A stretch of 64,000 bases of DNA from DTKD01 sp050948905 (GTDB taxonomy: Bacteria > Armatimonadota > UBA5829): NCBI GenBank assembly GCA_050948905.1, contig JBMNES010000001.1:806001-870000 (forward strand), written 5' to 3'. Below are positions 16,918 to 25,946 of the stretch, piece by piece; positions within the stretch are counted from its first letter, which is position 1; each line of letters opens with the position of its first letter. The position numbers and the translations under genes were made by a program. The notes under the pieces were generated by a model. It saw nothing but the letters and a program-made list of their open reading frames with translations, made no database searches and was not told the DNA's origin.

Positions 16918-18178
16918 TAAGGCGGATGGACTCAGCAGAAGAGATTTTTTGAAAGGGACAGTAGCGACGGCTGCGGCTATCGGGATAGGCAGCATAGGTG
17001 TCTTCACACACGCCCGCGCCGAGATGATCGGGCCGAACGATACCGTTAATGTTGCCTTTGTCGGCATTGGCAGCGAGGGCCAGATGCTGCTCTCAAAAGC
17101 TATCAAAATCCCTAACGTGAAGGTTATCGCCTGTTGCGATATTCAGCCCAAACACCTGCAGCACGGCCTCGATATTGCCAAGGGCGCGAAGGGCTACGCG
17201 GATTATAAGGAGATGCTGGACAACAAAGACATCCAGGCCGTGATAATCGCGGTCCCCATCGGGCTTCACGAGTCGATAACTGTCGATTCGCTGCGCGCAG
17301 GCAAACACGTGCTTTGCGAGAAGATGATGGCATACACCACCGAGGGCGCGATTCATATGGCGAGAGTGGCGCGTCAGACCGGCAAAAAACTTCAGATCGG
17401 CCACCAGCGACGCTACAACCCGCGATATCGGCACGCCTATAAGATGATTCAAGACGGCTTGCTCGGAGAGGTCACACACGTCCGGTCTCAGTGGAACCGC
17501 AACGCGAGTTGGCGTAGACCTGTGCCTGCGGACTCCACCGAGGAACTGACCAACTGGCGACTTTATAAGAAGTCCTCGCAGGGTCTGATGGCGGAACTCG
17601 GAAGCCACCAGATCGACGTGGTCAACTGGATGGTCGGCAGCGTACCGTCCGCGGTGGTCGGAATCGGCGGGCTGGATTACTGGAAGGACGGCCGGGATAT
17701 CTTCGATAACGTGCAGGTTGTTTTTGAGTACCCGAACGGGGTTAAATACACGTTCCAATCCCTGACCACAAACCAGTTCGACGGCGCGACAGAGCAGGTC
17801 ATGGGAACCAAGGGCACGATGATACTCTCCGAAGGGCCGTGCACATTCTATCGCGAGCCTAAAACTGATGAAGAGATATGGGAAAGCATGGCAACAAAGG
17901 ACGCCGCGAAGGGCGGAATCGTTCTCGACGCCAGCAAATCACCGCGATTGCAAAAGGAAGCTCAGGAAGGCAGCGCCATAGCGGAGGAGATAGCGAACCT
18001 GAAAAAGGATGCTTATACCCTCGAGATGGAGGACTTCTTCCAGACTCTGCGCGATGGCCACGAGCCGATGTGCTCTGCCAAAGTCGGGCTTGAGACCTGC
18101 CTGGCGGCTATTAAGGCTAACGAGGCGATGGAATCCAGGCAGTGGACTGATATTCCAGCCTCGCTTTATAAGATATAG
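16910..18178 (+). CDS. Gfo/Idh/MocA family oxidoreductase, Tat-exported
   Basis: A 422-aa NAD(P)-dependent sugar dehydrogenase-type protein. The ATG at 16910 follows GGAGAGG and is preferred over one at 16898. The N-terminus has a twin-arginine signal (LSRRDFLKGTVATAAAIGIG), so it would be exported folded with its cofactor. The Rossmann motif is NVAFVGIGSEGQM, followed by VIIAVPIGLH and the conserved VLCEKMM (variant of EKP) and GHQRRYNPRY. The C-terminal half has the beta-sheet Gfo/Idh/MocA fold with MAELGSHQIDVVNWM. A 3-keto-forming glycoside dehydrogenase role is inferred from context. A homologous gene follows 12 bp downstream. Confidence 0.9.
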   Translation: MTDKADGLSRRDFLKGTVATAAAIGIGSIGVFTHARAEMIGPNDTVNVAFVGIGSEGQMLLSKAIKIPNVKVIACCDIQPKHLQHGLDIAKGAKGYADYKEMLDNKDIQAVIIAVPIGLHESITVDSLRAGKHVLCEKMMAYTTEGAIHMARVARQTGKKLQIGHQRRYNPRYRHAYKMIQDGLLGEVTHVRSQWNRNASWRRPVPADSTEELTNWRLYKKSSQGLMAELGSHQIDVVNWMVGSVPSAVVGIGGLDYWKDGRDIFDNVQVVFEYPNGVKYTFQSLTTNQFDGATEQVMGTKGTMILSEGPCTFYREPKTDEEIWESMATKDAAKGGIVLDASKSPRLQKEAQEGSAIAEEIANLKKDAYTLEMEDFFQTLRDGHEPMCSAKVGLETCLAAIKANEAMESRQWTDIPASLYKI

Positions 18179-18190
18179 GACTGATCGACT

Positions 18191-19420
18191 ATGACCGAGA
18201 ATGGAATCAGCAGAAGAGAGTTTCTAGTCGGTACGGCTGCAGGGATCACGCTCGCGGGCTTGGGAATGGCGGGGTCTCGCGCCTACGCTGCCAACGACCG
18301 AATCTCGATCGGGATGATCGGAGTCGGAGTCCGCGGAAACCAGCTATTTAACGACATTAAAGCGGTAGATAAGGCGTTAAACGCCGAAGTGACCGCGGTC
18401 TGCGACACCTGGAGCGTGAGGCGGGAGCAGATGGTCGCAAAGGTCAAAGAGCGCTACGGCACTGCGCCGAGAGCTTTCACCAACTACGAAGATCTGCTTG
18501 CCTTAAAAGATGTAGATGCGGTTGTCATCGCCACCCCGGACTTCTCGCACGCCAGGATTCTCACCGATGCGATAAAAGCGGGCAAGGATGTATTCATAGA
18601 AAAACCACTTGCAAAAGACCTGGACCAGGCCAATGCTGCTATGGATGCGTTTGAGGCGTCAAAGTGCGTTATTCAAGTGGGTACCCAGCGCAGAAGCGAG
18701 GGAAACTGGAAAGAAGCGGCTAAGCTGATTCAATCCGGCGTGCTGGGCACTATAAGCCGGGTGGAAATCGGATGGAACGACCATAACCCGCGATGGCGAC
18801 AAAACGTGAGCGGGATTAAAGCCGAGGATGTCGACTGGAAGCGCTTTTTGATGCATTTGCCTAACCGGCCGTTCGATCCGCACCGCTACGGAGAATGGCA
18901 GCTTTATCGGGATTATACCAACGGGCCGATAGCGGTCCTCGGCGCGCACTATTTCGACGTCGGACTTTGGCTTACCGGCGCAAAGTTCCCATCGAATGCG
19001 GTGGCAAGCGGCGGGCAATACGTCTGGAAAGACGGCCGGGAGCACGAAGACACCCTGTATGCGCTATACGATTTCCCGGAGGGGTTTATGATGCGATACC
19101 TGTCCGGGCTGGGCAACTCGGCCGACGCTGGTTTGAGCATATATGGAACCAACGGGGTTTTCAGAGAATCGACCTGGAGCGCAACGGGTGACGGCGGCCG
19201 CAACACGGACAAGATTAAAGAGGAGATTAAAATCTCCGGCAACCCTAATCAGAATCACATTGGCAACTGGTTGGAGTGTGTGAGAAGTCGCGAAAAGACG
19301 AATGCGCCGTTTGAGGTGGGGTATCAGCATTCTATTTGCACAATGCTGGGCTATCAGGCTATGGTGAAGGGCCGGAAAATGAAGTTTATGCCGACCCTGC
19401 GACGGATAGTGGAGGCGTAG
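18191..19420 (+). CDS. Gfo/Idh/MocA family oxidoreductase, Tat-exported (second copy)
   Basis: A 409-aa protein with a twin-arginine signal (ISRREFLVGTAAGITLAGLG) cleaved near AYA. The Rossmann motif reads SIGMIGVGVRGNQL, followed by AVVIATPDFSHA and the catalytic-site FIEKPLAKD and VGTQRRS. The C-terminal domain has AVLGAHYFDVGLWL. It is related to but clearly different from the preceding dehydrogenase, consistent with two enzymes of different specificity in the same pathway. Some families of this kind act as glycoside hydrolases by transient oxidation (GH109-like), which cannot be excluded. Confidence 0.9.
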   Translation: MTENGISRREFLVGTAAGITLAGLGMAGSRAYAANDRISIGMIGVGVRGNQLFNDIKAVDKALNAEVTAVCDTWSVRREQMVAKVKERYGTAPRAFTNYEDLLALKDVDAVVIATPDFSHARILTDAIKAGKDVFIEKPLAKDLDQANAAMDAFEASKCVIQVGTQRRSEGNWKEAAKLIQSGVLGTISRVEIGWNDHNPRWRQNVSGIKAEDVDWKRFLMHLPNRPFDPHRYGEWQLYRDYTNGPIAVLGAHYFDVGLWLTGAKFPSNAVASGGQYVWKDGREHEDTLYALYDFPEGFMMRYLSGLGNSADAGLSIYGTNGVFRESTWSATGDGGRNTDKIKEEIKISGNPNQNHIGNWLECVRSREKTNAPFEVGYQHSICTMLGYQAMVKGRKMKFMPTLRRIVEA

Positions 19421-19440
19421 TTTATCGATTGGAGGGCCGT

Positions 19441-20322
19441 ATGAGAGAGTGCTTATGGCTTGGGATAATCGCGTTGATGGTGTTGCTTGCGACGACTAAC
19501 GTCTCTGCCAAATCACAGCAGTGGGAAGTCGAGAAGCTGCCGGGGACGTATAAGTTCACCGAAGGCCCGGTTTGGACGCCGTGGGGCAGTTTGCTGTTCA
19601 GCGACTGCAACGACAACAAAATATGGGAGATAACCACTCCGGGCACTGCTCCTGAATGCAAGGTTTTCCGCGACCCTGCAGGCCCTTCAAATGGTCTTAC
19701 ATTCGACAGACAGGGCAGATTAGTGGCGTGTGATTACGGCCATCATCGAGTCACCCGCACCGAAAAAGACGGCAAGATCACGGTGCTGGCAGAGTCTTAT
19801 GAAAGTAAGCGACTGAACAGTCCGAACGATATTATCGTCAGATCAGATGGGAGCATCTACTTTACTGATCCTTCTTATGGCGTAAAAGAGGAGGACCGGG
19901 AGCTTGATTTTAAAGGGGTCTTTCTTATTAAACCCGATGGCAAGCTGGTATTGCTGACCAAAGATTTCGACATGCCCAACGGTTTGTGTTTATCTTTGGA
20001 TGAAAAAAAGCTCTATATTGCAGACTCGTCTAATCGGCGGCATATAAGAATATTCGACGTTGCCAAAGACGGGACGATTTCCGGCGGCGATGTGATATTT
20101 ACATTCCCGAAAACCGGTGTGCCGGACGGGATGAAAATCGGCAGGGACGGGAATCTATACTCATCTGGACCCGAAGGCATCTGGGTTTTCGACCCGACAG
20201 GTAAGCATTTATACACTTTTCCAGTCCCGGAAGTGCCAGCCAATCTGGCATTTGGGGATAAGGACGGCAAGACGCTGTATATAACTGCCAGGACCGGGGT
20301 GTATAGGGCGAGGCCGAAATAA
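19441..20322 (+). CDS. SMP-30/gluconolactonase-like beta-propeller, exported
   Basis: A 293-aa protein. The ATG at 19441 follows GGAGG; an upstream frame overlapping the previous gene is a shadow. Residues 1-21 form a Sec signal peptide. The mature part has the six-bladed SMP-30/gluconolactonase pattern: YKFTEGPVWTPWGSLLFSD, SNGLTFDRQGRLVACD, LNSPNDIIVRSDGSIYFTDPS and PNGLCLSLDEKKLYIADS contain the metal-ligand Glu, Asn and Asp residues. Such lactonases open sugar lactones made by dehydrogenases, which fits the two oxidoreductases just upstream. A weak hairpin at 20326-20341 follows. Confidence 0.9.
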   Translation: MRECLWLGIIALMVLLATTNVSAKSQQWEVEKLPGTYKFTEGPVWTPWGSLLFSDCNDNKIWEITTPGTAPECKVFRDPAGPSNGLTFDRQGRLVACDYGHHRVTRTEKDGKITVLAESYESKRLNSPNDIIVRSDGSIYFTDPSYGVKEEDRELDFKGVFLIKPDGKLVLLTKDFDMPNGLCLSLDEKKLYIADSSNRRHIRIFDVAKDGTISGGDVIFTFPKTGVPDGMKIGRDGNLYSSGPEGIWVFDPTGKHLYTFPVPEVPANLAFGDKDGKTLYITARTGVYRARPK

Positions 20323-20434
20323 CAGGCGATTCAAAGATCGCTGATATTTTATGCTAATTGTTGCTTACAGGATATTCTGGCCGGTTTTTTATACTGGGCA
20401 AATATAACGCACTTGTTTTTTGAAGGGAGTAATT

Positions 20435-21304
20435 ATGAGAACTGCTATCGTTATCGTTTTAGCGCTGAGCGTGCTATGCTCTGCCGCTTATGCTGGGGAG
20501 GCAAAGAAGTTGCCAATACTGTCTTGTGAGACCTACAGCCTGCGCGATTTGTTTGGCTCGGGCAAAATCGATTATCTTACTGTGCCTAAGATGCTTAAAG
20601 ATATGGGCATACCGGGCATCTGCTACAACTCTATATGGATGAAATCCTACGATAAGCCCTATTTGGACTCTATCAAAAAGGCTTGTAAAGACGCCGGAAT
20701 GACCATCACCGGCTTCATTATCGAGGGCAATGTCGCCACACTCGACGATGCTGCTCGTGACAGGCAGATTGCAGAAGATATCAAAGAGCTGAAAGCCGCC
20801 GCTTATCTCGGCGCGCCGGTCGTCAGAATCAACCTCGGCAGCACTGGGGATGATGCAAAAGACGATACCATCGGGGTGCAGCGCTGCATTGACGCTTACA
20901 AGCAGATTCTGCCGATTGCAAAAGAGCTGAATGTTAAGATCACGATCGAGAACCACGGCGGAGTCAGCCGCACTGCGGACCGGATTCTGAGGGTCATCAA
21001 GGGCACGGATCCTGAGTGGGTCGGGGCGTGTCTGGACTTTGGCAACTGGCCGTCTGAGACTCGCAACATCGAAAGCGCGAAACTGGCAGCATATACCTAT
21101 CACGCACATGCCAAAGCCAGAGGATTTGAGGCGGACGGCGAAGCTACCGATATGAACTACAAATATCTGCTTGGTCTTCTGAAGCGCGCCGGCTACACCG
21201 GAGCTGTCTCCATCGAGTTCGAGGGAGCAGGTGATCAGGTAGAGGGCGTAAAAAAGAGCGTCGATCTCATCCTGAAACACTGGCCGGAACTGAAGAGCAG
21301 CTAA
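20435..21304 (+). CDS. Exported TIM-barrel sugar isomerase/epimerase (AP-endonuclease-2 family)
   Basis: A 289-aa protein starting at ATG 20435 after AAGGGAG. Residues 1-20 (AIVIVLALSVLCSAAYAGE) form a Sec signal peptide. The body is a xylose-isomerase-like TIM barrel with metal-binding features: VTIENHG-type motif (KITIENHGG), GACLDFGNWP, AYTYHAHAKA and VSIEFEGAGDQ. Cytosolic relatives isomerise sugars, but exported relatives next to Gfo/Idh/MocA enzymes include 3-keto-glycoside lyases. That lyase role is the best contextual guess here. It ends the sugar cluster and is followed by a long hairpin. Confidence 0.85.
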   Translation: MRTAIVIVLALSVLCSAAYAGEAKKLPILSCETYSLRDLFGSGKIDYLTVPKMLKDMGIPGICYNSIWMKSYDKPYLDSIKKACKDAGMTITGFIIEGNVATLDDAARDRQIAEDIKELKAAAYLGAPVVRINLGSTGDDAKDDTIGVQRCIDAYKQILPIAKELNVKITIENHGGVSRTADRILRVIKGTDPEWVGACLDFGNWPSETRNIESAKLAAYTYHAHAKARGFEADGEATDMNYKYLLGLLKRAGYTGAVSIEFEGAGDQVEGVKKSVDLILKHWPELKSS

Positions 21305-21330
21305 GCTCGTATCAAAACATAGAGGTATGC

Positions 21331-21365
21331 CTCGGCCCTGTGCTTAATATAAGCACGGGGCCGAG
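21331..21365 (+). terminator. Long GC-rich hairpin after the sugar cluster
   Basis: A 16-bp stem (CTCGGCCCTGTGCTTA with its complement, one G-U pair) with a 3-nt loop. There is no U-run, so it is either an intrinsic terminator of weak type or an mRNA 3'-end stabiliser. Confidence 0.5.
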
Positions 21366-21474
21366 TGCTCTTGAGAGCGTGGCCGGGACATTGGCACGGC
21401 CATACATTGCTTGAAAAATTGAAAAATCAGTTGGTCAATTTGACCCAGGATTTCTATTTCGCAGGAGAGTAGCC

Positions 21475-22365
21475 ATGAAGTGTGCCAGGTGCGGGTTGGA
21501 GTTGCCGCCGGGAACCAGGCAGTGCCCAAAGTGTGGATTAACCAACGAGTTCGTGCAATCCGCCGAACCCGCAAAAAAGAAAATGCACCCGCTATATTAT
21601 GCTCTTATCGGCCTGGCGGTTGTGGGTTTGATCGCGCTGTTGGTAGTAGTGGCAGGGGGCAGAAACCCGACGGTTGCCCCGGCCGGAATTGAACGTGAGG
21701 ATCGCAACATCACGGCCGCGCCGCCTCCTCAGCCTGCTGACAGCGGAATCGTAACCGCGCCTCCAGGTGAGGCGCCTCCCGCCGAGAAGACTCCGGAAGC
21801 TGCGCCTAAGCCTAAGCCTACCAGGGAGATGGTCGAATATTTTGCTTACGTCAAAAAGGTGGAGGAACACCGACAGATGCTGCTCAAGGACACCGGCGCA
21901 GCGCTAATGCTGGGCTCAGCGGCAGGTGGATTGATGAGTATGATAAACCTGGCGATGGACCCCGAAGGCAAAGAGGCTCAGGACCCGTTGGCGGATTCTA
22001 AAAAGGAACTAAATCGGCAATATAAGAACTGGCTTGCCACTTTGAAGTTCTTTGACAACAAGCCCGCACCGCCAGAGTGTCGAGAGTTTGCAGGCGCATA
22101 TAGAAACGTGCTCTATCTGGAGACAAAAGCTATCGGCCAAATAGCTGCTGGTTTCAACTCAGTCAATATAATGGATCCATCCGATATGTCCAAACTGTTG
22201 GCTGCGTTGCAAAAGATGAAAGGCGATCCATCGATTCAGGGCAATATCGACAAAGCTGCCGACGCCGCCGATGGAAAACTGACGGATTTAGTCTCCAACT
22301 ACGATATGGAGAAACCGTTTGATGTGCCGAGGGAGAAAAAAGAAGGCAATATCATGGGATTCTGA
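21475..22365 (+). CDS. Zinc-ribbon single-pass membrane protein
   Basis: A 296-aa protein. The first 25 residues are a double zinc-ribbon-type knuckle (CARCGLELPPGTRQCPKCG). A single membrane helix follows (LYYALIGLAVVGLIALLVVV, about residues 39-60), then a Pro/Ala-rich linker (about 65-120) and a helical extracytoplasmic domain with a hydrophobic patch (AALMLGSAAGGLMSMINLAM). The arrangement of cytoplasmic zinc ribbon plus outer domain is common but functionally undefined. AGGAGAG precedes the ATG. It has no operon partner. Confidence 0.7.
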   Translation: MKCARCGLELPPGTRQCPKCGLTNEFVQSAEPAKKKMHPLYYALIGLAVVGLIALLVVVAGGRNPTVAPAGIEREDRNITAAPPPQPADSGIVTAPPGEAPPAEKTPEAAPKPKPTREMVEYFAYVKKVEEHRQMLLKDTGAALMLGSAAGGLMSMINLAMDPEGKEAQDPLADSKKELNRQYKNWLATLKFFDNKPAPPECREFAGAYRNVLYLETKAIGQIAAGFNSVNIMDPSDMSKLLAALQKMKGDPSIQGNIDKAADAADGKLTDLVSNYDMEKPFDVPREKKEGNIMGF

Positions 22366-22398
22366 GGAGCTTCGATCTTAGATTCTATGGTTAATTTC

Positions 22399-22430
22399 AG
22401 GGCTGGGAAACCCCGGCCCTTATTTGTTTG
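22399..22430 (+). terminator. Rho-independent terminator between convergent genes
   Basis: Stem AGGGCTGGG / CCCGGCCCT with one G-U pair, followed by TATTTGTTTG. The 3' arm overlaps the stop codon of the minus-strand gene. Confidence 0.7.
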
Positions 22431-23226
22431 AGCACACTGCCCTCCTCCTAAGCGCAACCCAAACACAACCGACAGCTACAATCGAGTATATCACGGGCAA
22501 GAGCCATTTTGGAGCGATGAAGTTTGGAAGCGGGTAGGTGAGTGGACGGCTTATGAGCCTGAACATCGAGAAAAAGGCCATAAACCATAGAAACGCGGAG
22601 CCTTCAGCAAGCCCCTTGCGCAGTATCCATACAGCGAGAAAGAAGCCTGCCAGGGCTGCAATGGCTTCATAAAGCTGCACAGGGTGGATCGGCAAAGGCT
22701 GGCTGAAAAGCCCGATTGCTCCGGATAACAACTGTGAGCCGTGGGCATTGCTACCGACAGCGACATGAATGCCCCATGGCATGGTGGTCGGTTTACCATA
22801 ACAACATCCCGCACAAAAGCATCCGACTTTCCCAGACGCTGCGGCCAGGGCAAGCGCGGGTGTAACTGCATCTGCCAGTCGCCACACATTCACTTTCAAA
22901 ATCCGCGCAACAACGATCGTGACCGGAACTCCTATAAACAACCCGGCGTATATCGATAAGTTTTCTACGGATAGAGTAAACAGGTTATGGTTATCGTAAA
23001 AAGACTTGGGGTTAGTAAGCCAGTGGATAACTCTGCCGCCGATTAACGTAAAAACAGAGCCCGCGACCAGGCAAAGCGCCGGTTTTGCCGCGCCGAGGCC
23101 GCGACGGCGGGCGATTATTGTCCCAAGCACAATCACAAGCAGGGCCGCGATGCCGGTGAAAAACGTGTAGGACGCCACCTCTATATCGCGGCCCGCTATT
23201 ATCGTCTTGAACAGCGTCGGATGCAT
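22420..23226 (-). CDS. Prolipoprotein diacylglyceryl transferase (Lgt) family protein
   Basis: A 268-aa polytopic protein with about seven helices. It shows Lgt-family features: LSIYAGLFIGV (the position of the HGG region), the Cys-rich variant GKVGCFCAGCCYGKPT of the Lgt GRxGNFxNGE signature, and the conserved HPVQLYEA motif followed by a helix and GSAFLWFMAFFSMFRL. The Cys-rich loop is atypical for housekeeping Lgt, so this may be a divergent homologue rather than the essential enzyme. The gene starts 8 bp after the stop of the 813-aa unknown, so both are co-transcribed. Confidence 0.75.
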   Translation of the reverse strand: MHPTLFKTIIAGRDIEVASYTFFTGIAALLVIVLGTIIARRRGLGAAKPALCLVAGSVFTLIGGRVIHWLTNPKSFYDNHNLFTLSVENLSIYAGLFIGVPVTIVVARILKVNVWRLADAVTPALALAAASGKVGCFCAGCCYGKPTTMPWGIHVAVGSNAHGSQLLSGAIGLFSQPLPIHPVQLYEAIAALAGFFLAVWILRKGLAEGSAFLWFMAFFSMFRLISRPLTYPLPNFIAPKWLLPVIYSIVAVGCVWVALRRRAVCSNK

Positions 23227-23234
23227 CTATGCCC

Positions 23235-25676
23235 TTAGTGCGATTTGGACAGCTTGATCGGCCCGGCCATCCTTATGCCAGGTGCGGTGAAAACCACCGT
23301 GCCCGACATCGAATAACCCTGAGTCCTCCGAACGACCCTGGTGTCGACCGTCAGCGCGCCGAATTCCGACGATGTCGCCTTCAGCGTAAACTGACCATTA
23401 TTGTAGGTATATCTCGCCGGCACCGACTCGGAATCCTTGCCCGCGCTTATTTTCAGCGATGCGTTGCCCACACCGGTAGAAGATTGTTGCACATTCAAAG
23501 TAGTGAGCAGGGTTTTGCCTTTCAGTTGTGCAAATATCTCGCCGAGATCGCAGCCCTGGGCTTTCGGGTTCTTTATTTGAGATACGTCCACATCAGAAAA
23601 CACGGTGGTCCCGGTCCATTTGCCGCCGATTTCTTCCGGCAGAGGAGCTTCCGCCATTACGTCGTCGACAACGCCCTTGATATAGTCCTCACCCCATTGC
23701 GCCATAATATTATTTACAAAATCCGAAGCGCTGGCACCTAACGCTTCGGCGAGGCCTCGCAAATTGTTGGTGAACTGTTTTTTTGCGAAGTCGTGCAGCG
23801 ATTCGCGCAGTGTTCCCTTAAAATTGGCCCAACCCGCGGCTGCACCTGTCTTAATGAGGTCTACAAGCTCTGCTCTGATGGCTTTGTTGGATTGATTGAG
23901 TGCAGCCAGCATAGCCTCCACCGAAGCCAGATGGGCTTTCTTCATGGGCATTTGCAAGCCTTGCTTTAATCCGGATTTGATAATAGCTTTTGTCTCGGAG
24001 GCTTCGAGATTAGCAGCAAGACCTGATACAAAGTTCCATGCCCTGTTTGCCGATAGCCAGCCGCCTTTCGCGAGACCTTTTGTAAAGGCCGGGAGTTGGG
24101 TGCCCTTAATAATGAGCTTGCTGCCGCCGAGGGCAGAACTGCCTATTTCTATTGCACCAATGACATAATCCGACGCGCTGGCGTCTCTGTTTGAAACCAG
24201 AGCGATGCCCTTACCCAGGCCGGTGAACATACCAGAAGCTGCTTTTGCGACCTTGCCGACTCCCCAGCTTGTCCAACCCTCGCCGACTACGGCTTCCACG
24301 CCTTTGCTGGTCACATACTCAGCGCCTTCGTCCCAGTAGTCGAAATAGTCTTTGGCGTCGCGCAGAATTTTTGACCCAGACTTGTTGGCCTCCCAATTTT
24401 TGACGATCTGCATTGAGTTGGCCTTCATATCCTCCCAAATTTCAGAGCACGAGTTGCCATAGTATATGCCTGTGCCGACCCGACTGATATTTTTTACAGC
24501 CGCTCCGGCAACATCAAGCCCCGCTCCGAGAACGCTCTGCACGCCGTGTACAGAGCTTTTAACGCCGTTCCAGCCCTTAGACAGCCATCCTTCCTCTGAT
24601 TTAGCAGAAGCGGGAGTCGATAACGGCGCCCTGGCAGCGAGATAGGCATTGGTATAATTATTCGGGGGTTCTGCGGCGTAGGCGCAATTGCCAGGTCTGC
24701 CCAAGTCCGTCACCTCGATCAGCTTGTCTTTCGGCACAGAGCTTAGATACGCCTCAAAATCTGCGCTAAACTTGTCGAATTTCTCCAGATACTCCTTTGT
24801 GAACTCCAGGCTCTTAGCGTCGAGATATTTGTTCGGTTTGATCTCCGCCAGCTTCTGCTTAAGATCAGGCATCGACTTTCGCATAAAATCGACTGCCGCA
24901 TACGCGTAGTAATAATCCGCCGTGGCGAGTTGTTTGAAGCCGTAGTCGACCTTAGCCATACCGGCCTGCACATCTTTTATGCGGCCCTTCAGCGAGTCCA
25001 GTTTAGCCATATCGCTATCGAGCTTTTTGGTAGCATCGACGACCTTGGCGTTTTTAGAGCTGGACAACTGGTCGACAGCCATTCCCGCGCTCATCGCGAT
25101 CGTATCGATATCCTGAAGATAAAGCGCAGCCAACTGCATCGCTTTGGCAGTTTTTGCATATTGCATGAAACTGCGTGTGAAGTCGTTTTCAGAGTCAGTT
25201 TTGATATTCTTATACTCGACTTCTGTAAGAGTCTCTAAAGTCCAGATGCGCAGCAGTTCCCTGGTCACGTCCAATGCGAATGTTTTAGCTGACGGTTCGT
25301 TGTTATAACAAACCGTCATATAGCTCATAAGCTGATCTCGCAGCTTGCCGACATCATCCTTCAGAGTGAGTGCGTTTTTGGCGAGATCATCCGAAGCTGC
25401 AATGATCTGCTCGACTTTCTGTGCTTTGACTTCGTCGAATTCGTAAGTCTGCTGGCCTGCGGGCAGAGGCGCTCCGGCATAAAACGGGGAGCAGGAGAGC
25501 AGCATCCCCATATCGTCGCCTTTGACAAGAGCCGCCGCGGTCGCCTCATCGGCCTTAAAGTCGAGTGTAAAAGGCTCTTTGACCTTCGGCCCTTTGTTTC
25601 CGAAGAGCAGAACCCCGCCCCAAATCACGGCGGTCACTAGTATTATTGCAACAAGAACAAGCAGCACCCTCTTCAC
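23235..25676 (-). CDS. Large membrane-anchored protein of unknown function
   Basis: An 813-aa protein; the GTG at 25676 is chosen because AAAAGGAGAT lies 9 nt upstream, although a longer frame exists. One N-terminal helix (VLLVLVAIILVTAVIWGGVLL) anchors it to the membrane. Residues about 40-350 are helical and charged. A Gly/Ala-rich stretch follows near residues 370-560 (SVLGAGLDVAGAAVKNISRV, SASDYVIGAIEIGSSALGG) and the C-terminal 130 residues are beta-rich (ESVPARYTYNNGQFTLKA), like a small barrel. I do not recognise a family. It lies directly before the Lgt-like gene in the same direction. Confidence 0.7.
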   Translation of the reverse strand: MKRVLLVLVAIILVTAVIWGGVLLFGNKGPKVKEPFTLDFKADEATAAALVKGDDMGMLLSCSPFYAGAPLPAGQQTYEFDEVKAQKVEQIIAASDDLAKNALTLKDDVGKLRDQLMSYMTVCYNNEPSAKTFALDVTRELLRIWTLETLTEVEYKNIKTDSENDFTRSFMQYAKTAKAMQLAALYLQDIDTIAMSAGMAVDQLSSSKNAKVVDATKKLDSDMAKLDSLKGRIKDVQAGMAKVDYGFKQLATADYYYAYAAVDFMRKSMPDLKQKLAEIKPNKYLDAKSLEFTKEYLEKFDKFSADFEAYLSSVPKDKLIEVTDLGRPGNCAYAAEPPNNYTNAYLAARAPLSTPASAKSEEGWLSKGWNGVKSSVHGVQSVLGAGLDVAGAAVKNISRVGTGIYYGNSCSEIWEDMKANSMQIVKNWEANKSGSKILRDAKDYFDYWDEGAEYVTSKGVEAVVGEGWTSWGVGKVAKAASGMFTGLGKGIALVSNRDASASDYVIGAIEIGSSALGGSKLIIKGTQLPAFTKGLAKGGWLSANRAWNFVSGLAANLEASETKAIIKSGLKQGLQMPMKKAHLASVEAMLAALNQSNKAIRAELVDLIKTGAAAGWANFKGTLRESLHDFAKKQFTNNLRGLAEALGASASDFVNNIMAQWGEDYIKGVVDDVMAEAPLPEEIGGKWTGTTVFSDVDVSQIKNPKAQGCDLGEIFAQLKGKTLLTTLNVQQSSTGVGNASLKISAGKDSESVPARYTYNNGQFTLKATSSEFGALTVDTRVVRRTQGYSMSGTVVFTAPGIRMAGPIKLSKSH

Positions 25677-25812
25677 AGTTACAATCTCCTTTTTCATGAT
25701 GCGAACAAGCAAAGCAAGGTCGTTAATCAGATTATCGCCTGAAACTATCAAGCGCATTAGTCGATTAGTGTGAGATTATCGACACGCAGCACAATTTAGC
25801 GATGATGGCAGA

Positions 25813-25881
25813 TTAAATAAATAACGGGAACACGGGTTTGGCATAATGCGTAGTAATAGATGAAGATCGAACTGAAATCAT
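25813..25881 (-). CDS. Possible 22-codon leader peptide
   Basis: A short frame (ATG at 25881, TAA at 25813) follows AAGGAGGTGAAAGGAG, one of the strongest Shine-Dalgarno sequences in the window. The peptide has no recognisable features. It lies between pdp and the 813-aa gene on the same strand. It could be a leader peptide, or the purine-rich run may serve another purpose; see the overlapping orphan terminator. Confidence 0.25.
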   Translation of the reverse strand: MISVRSSSITTHYAKPVFPLFI

Positions 25882-25908
25882 CTTCTTCTCCTTTCACCTC
25901 CTTCCTCT

Positions 25909-25943
25909 GACCCTGGCTTTGAGACCGGCCGGGGTCTTTTTTT
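25909..25943 (+). terminator. Orphan rho-independent terminator on the plus strand
   Basis: Stem GACCCTGGC / GCCGGGGTC (one G-U pair) followed by seven T residues on the plus strand, but no plus-strand gene lies upstream for 3 kb. It may end a small RNA or protect the convergent region from read-through. Confidence 0.55.
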
Positions 25944-25946
25944 GTC

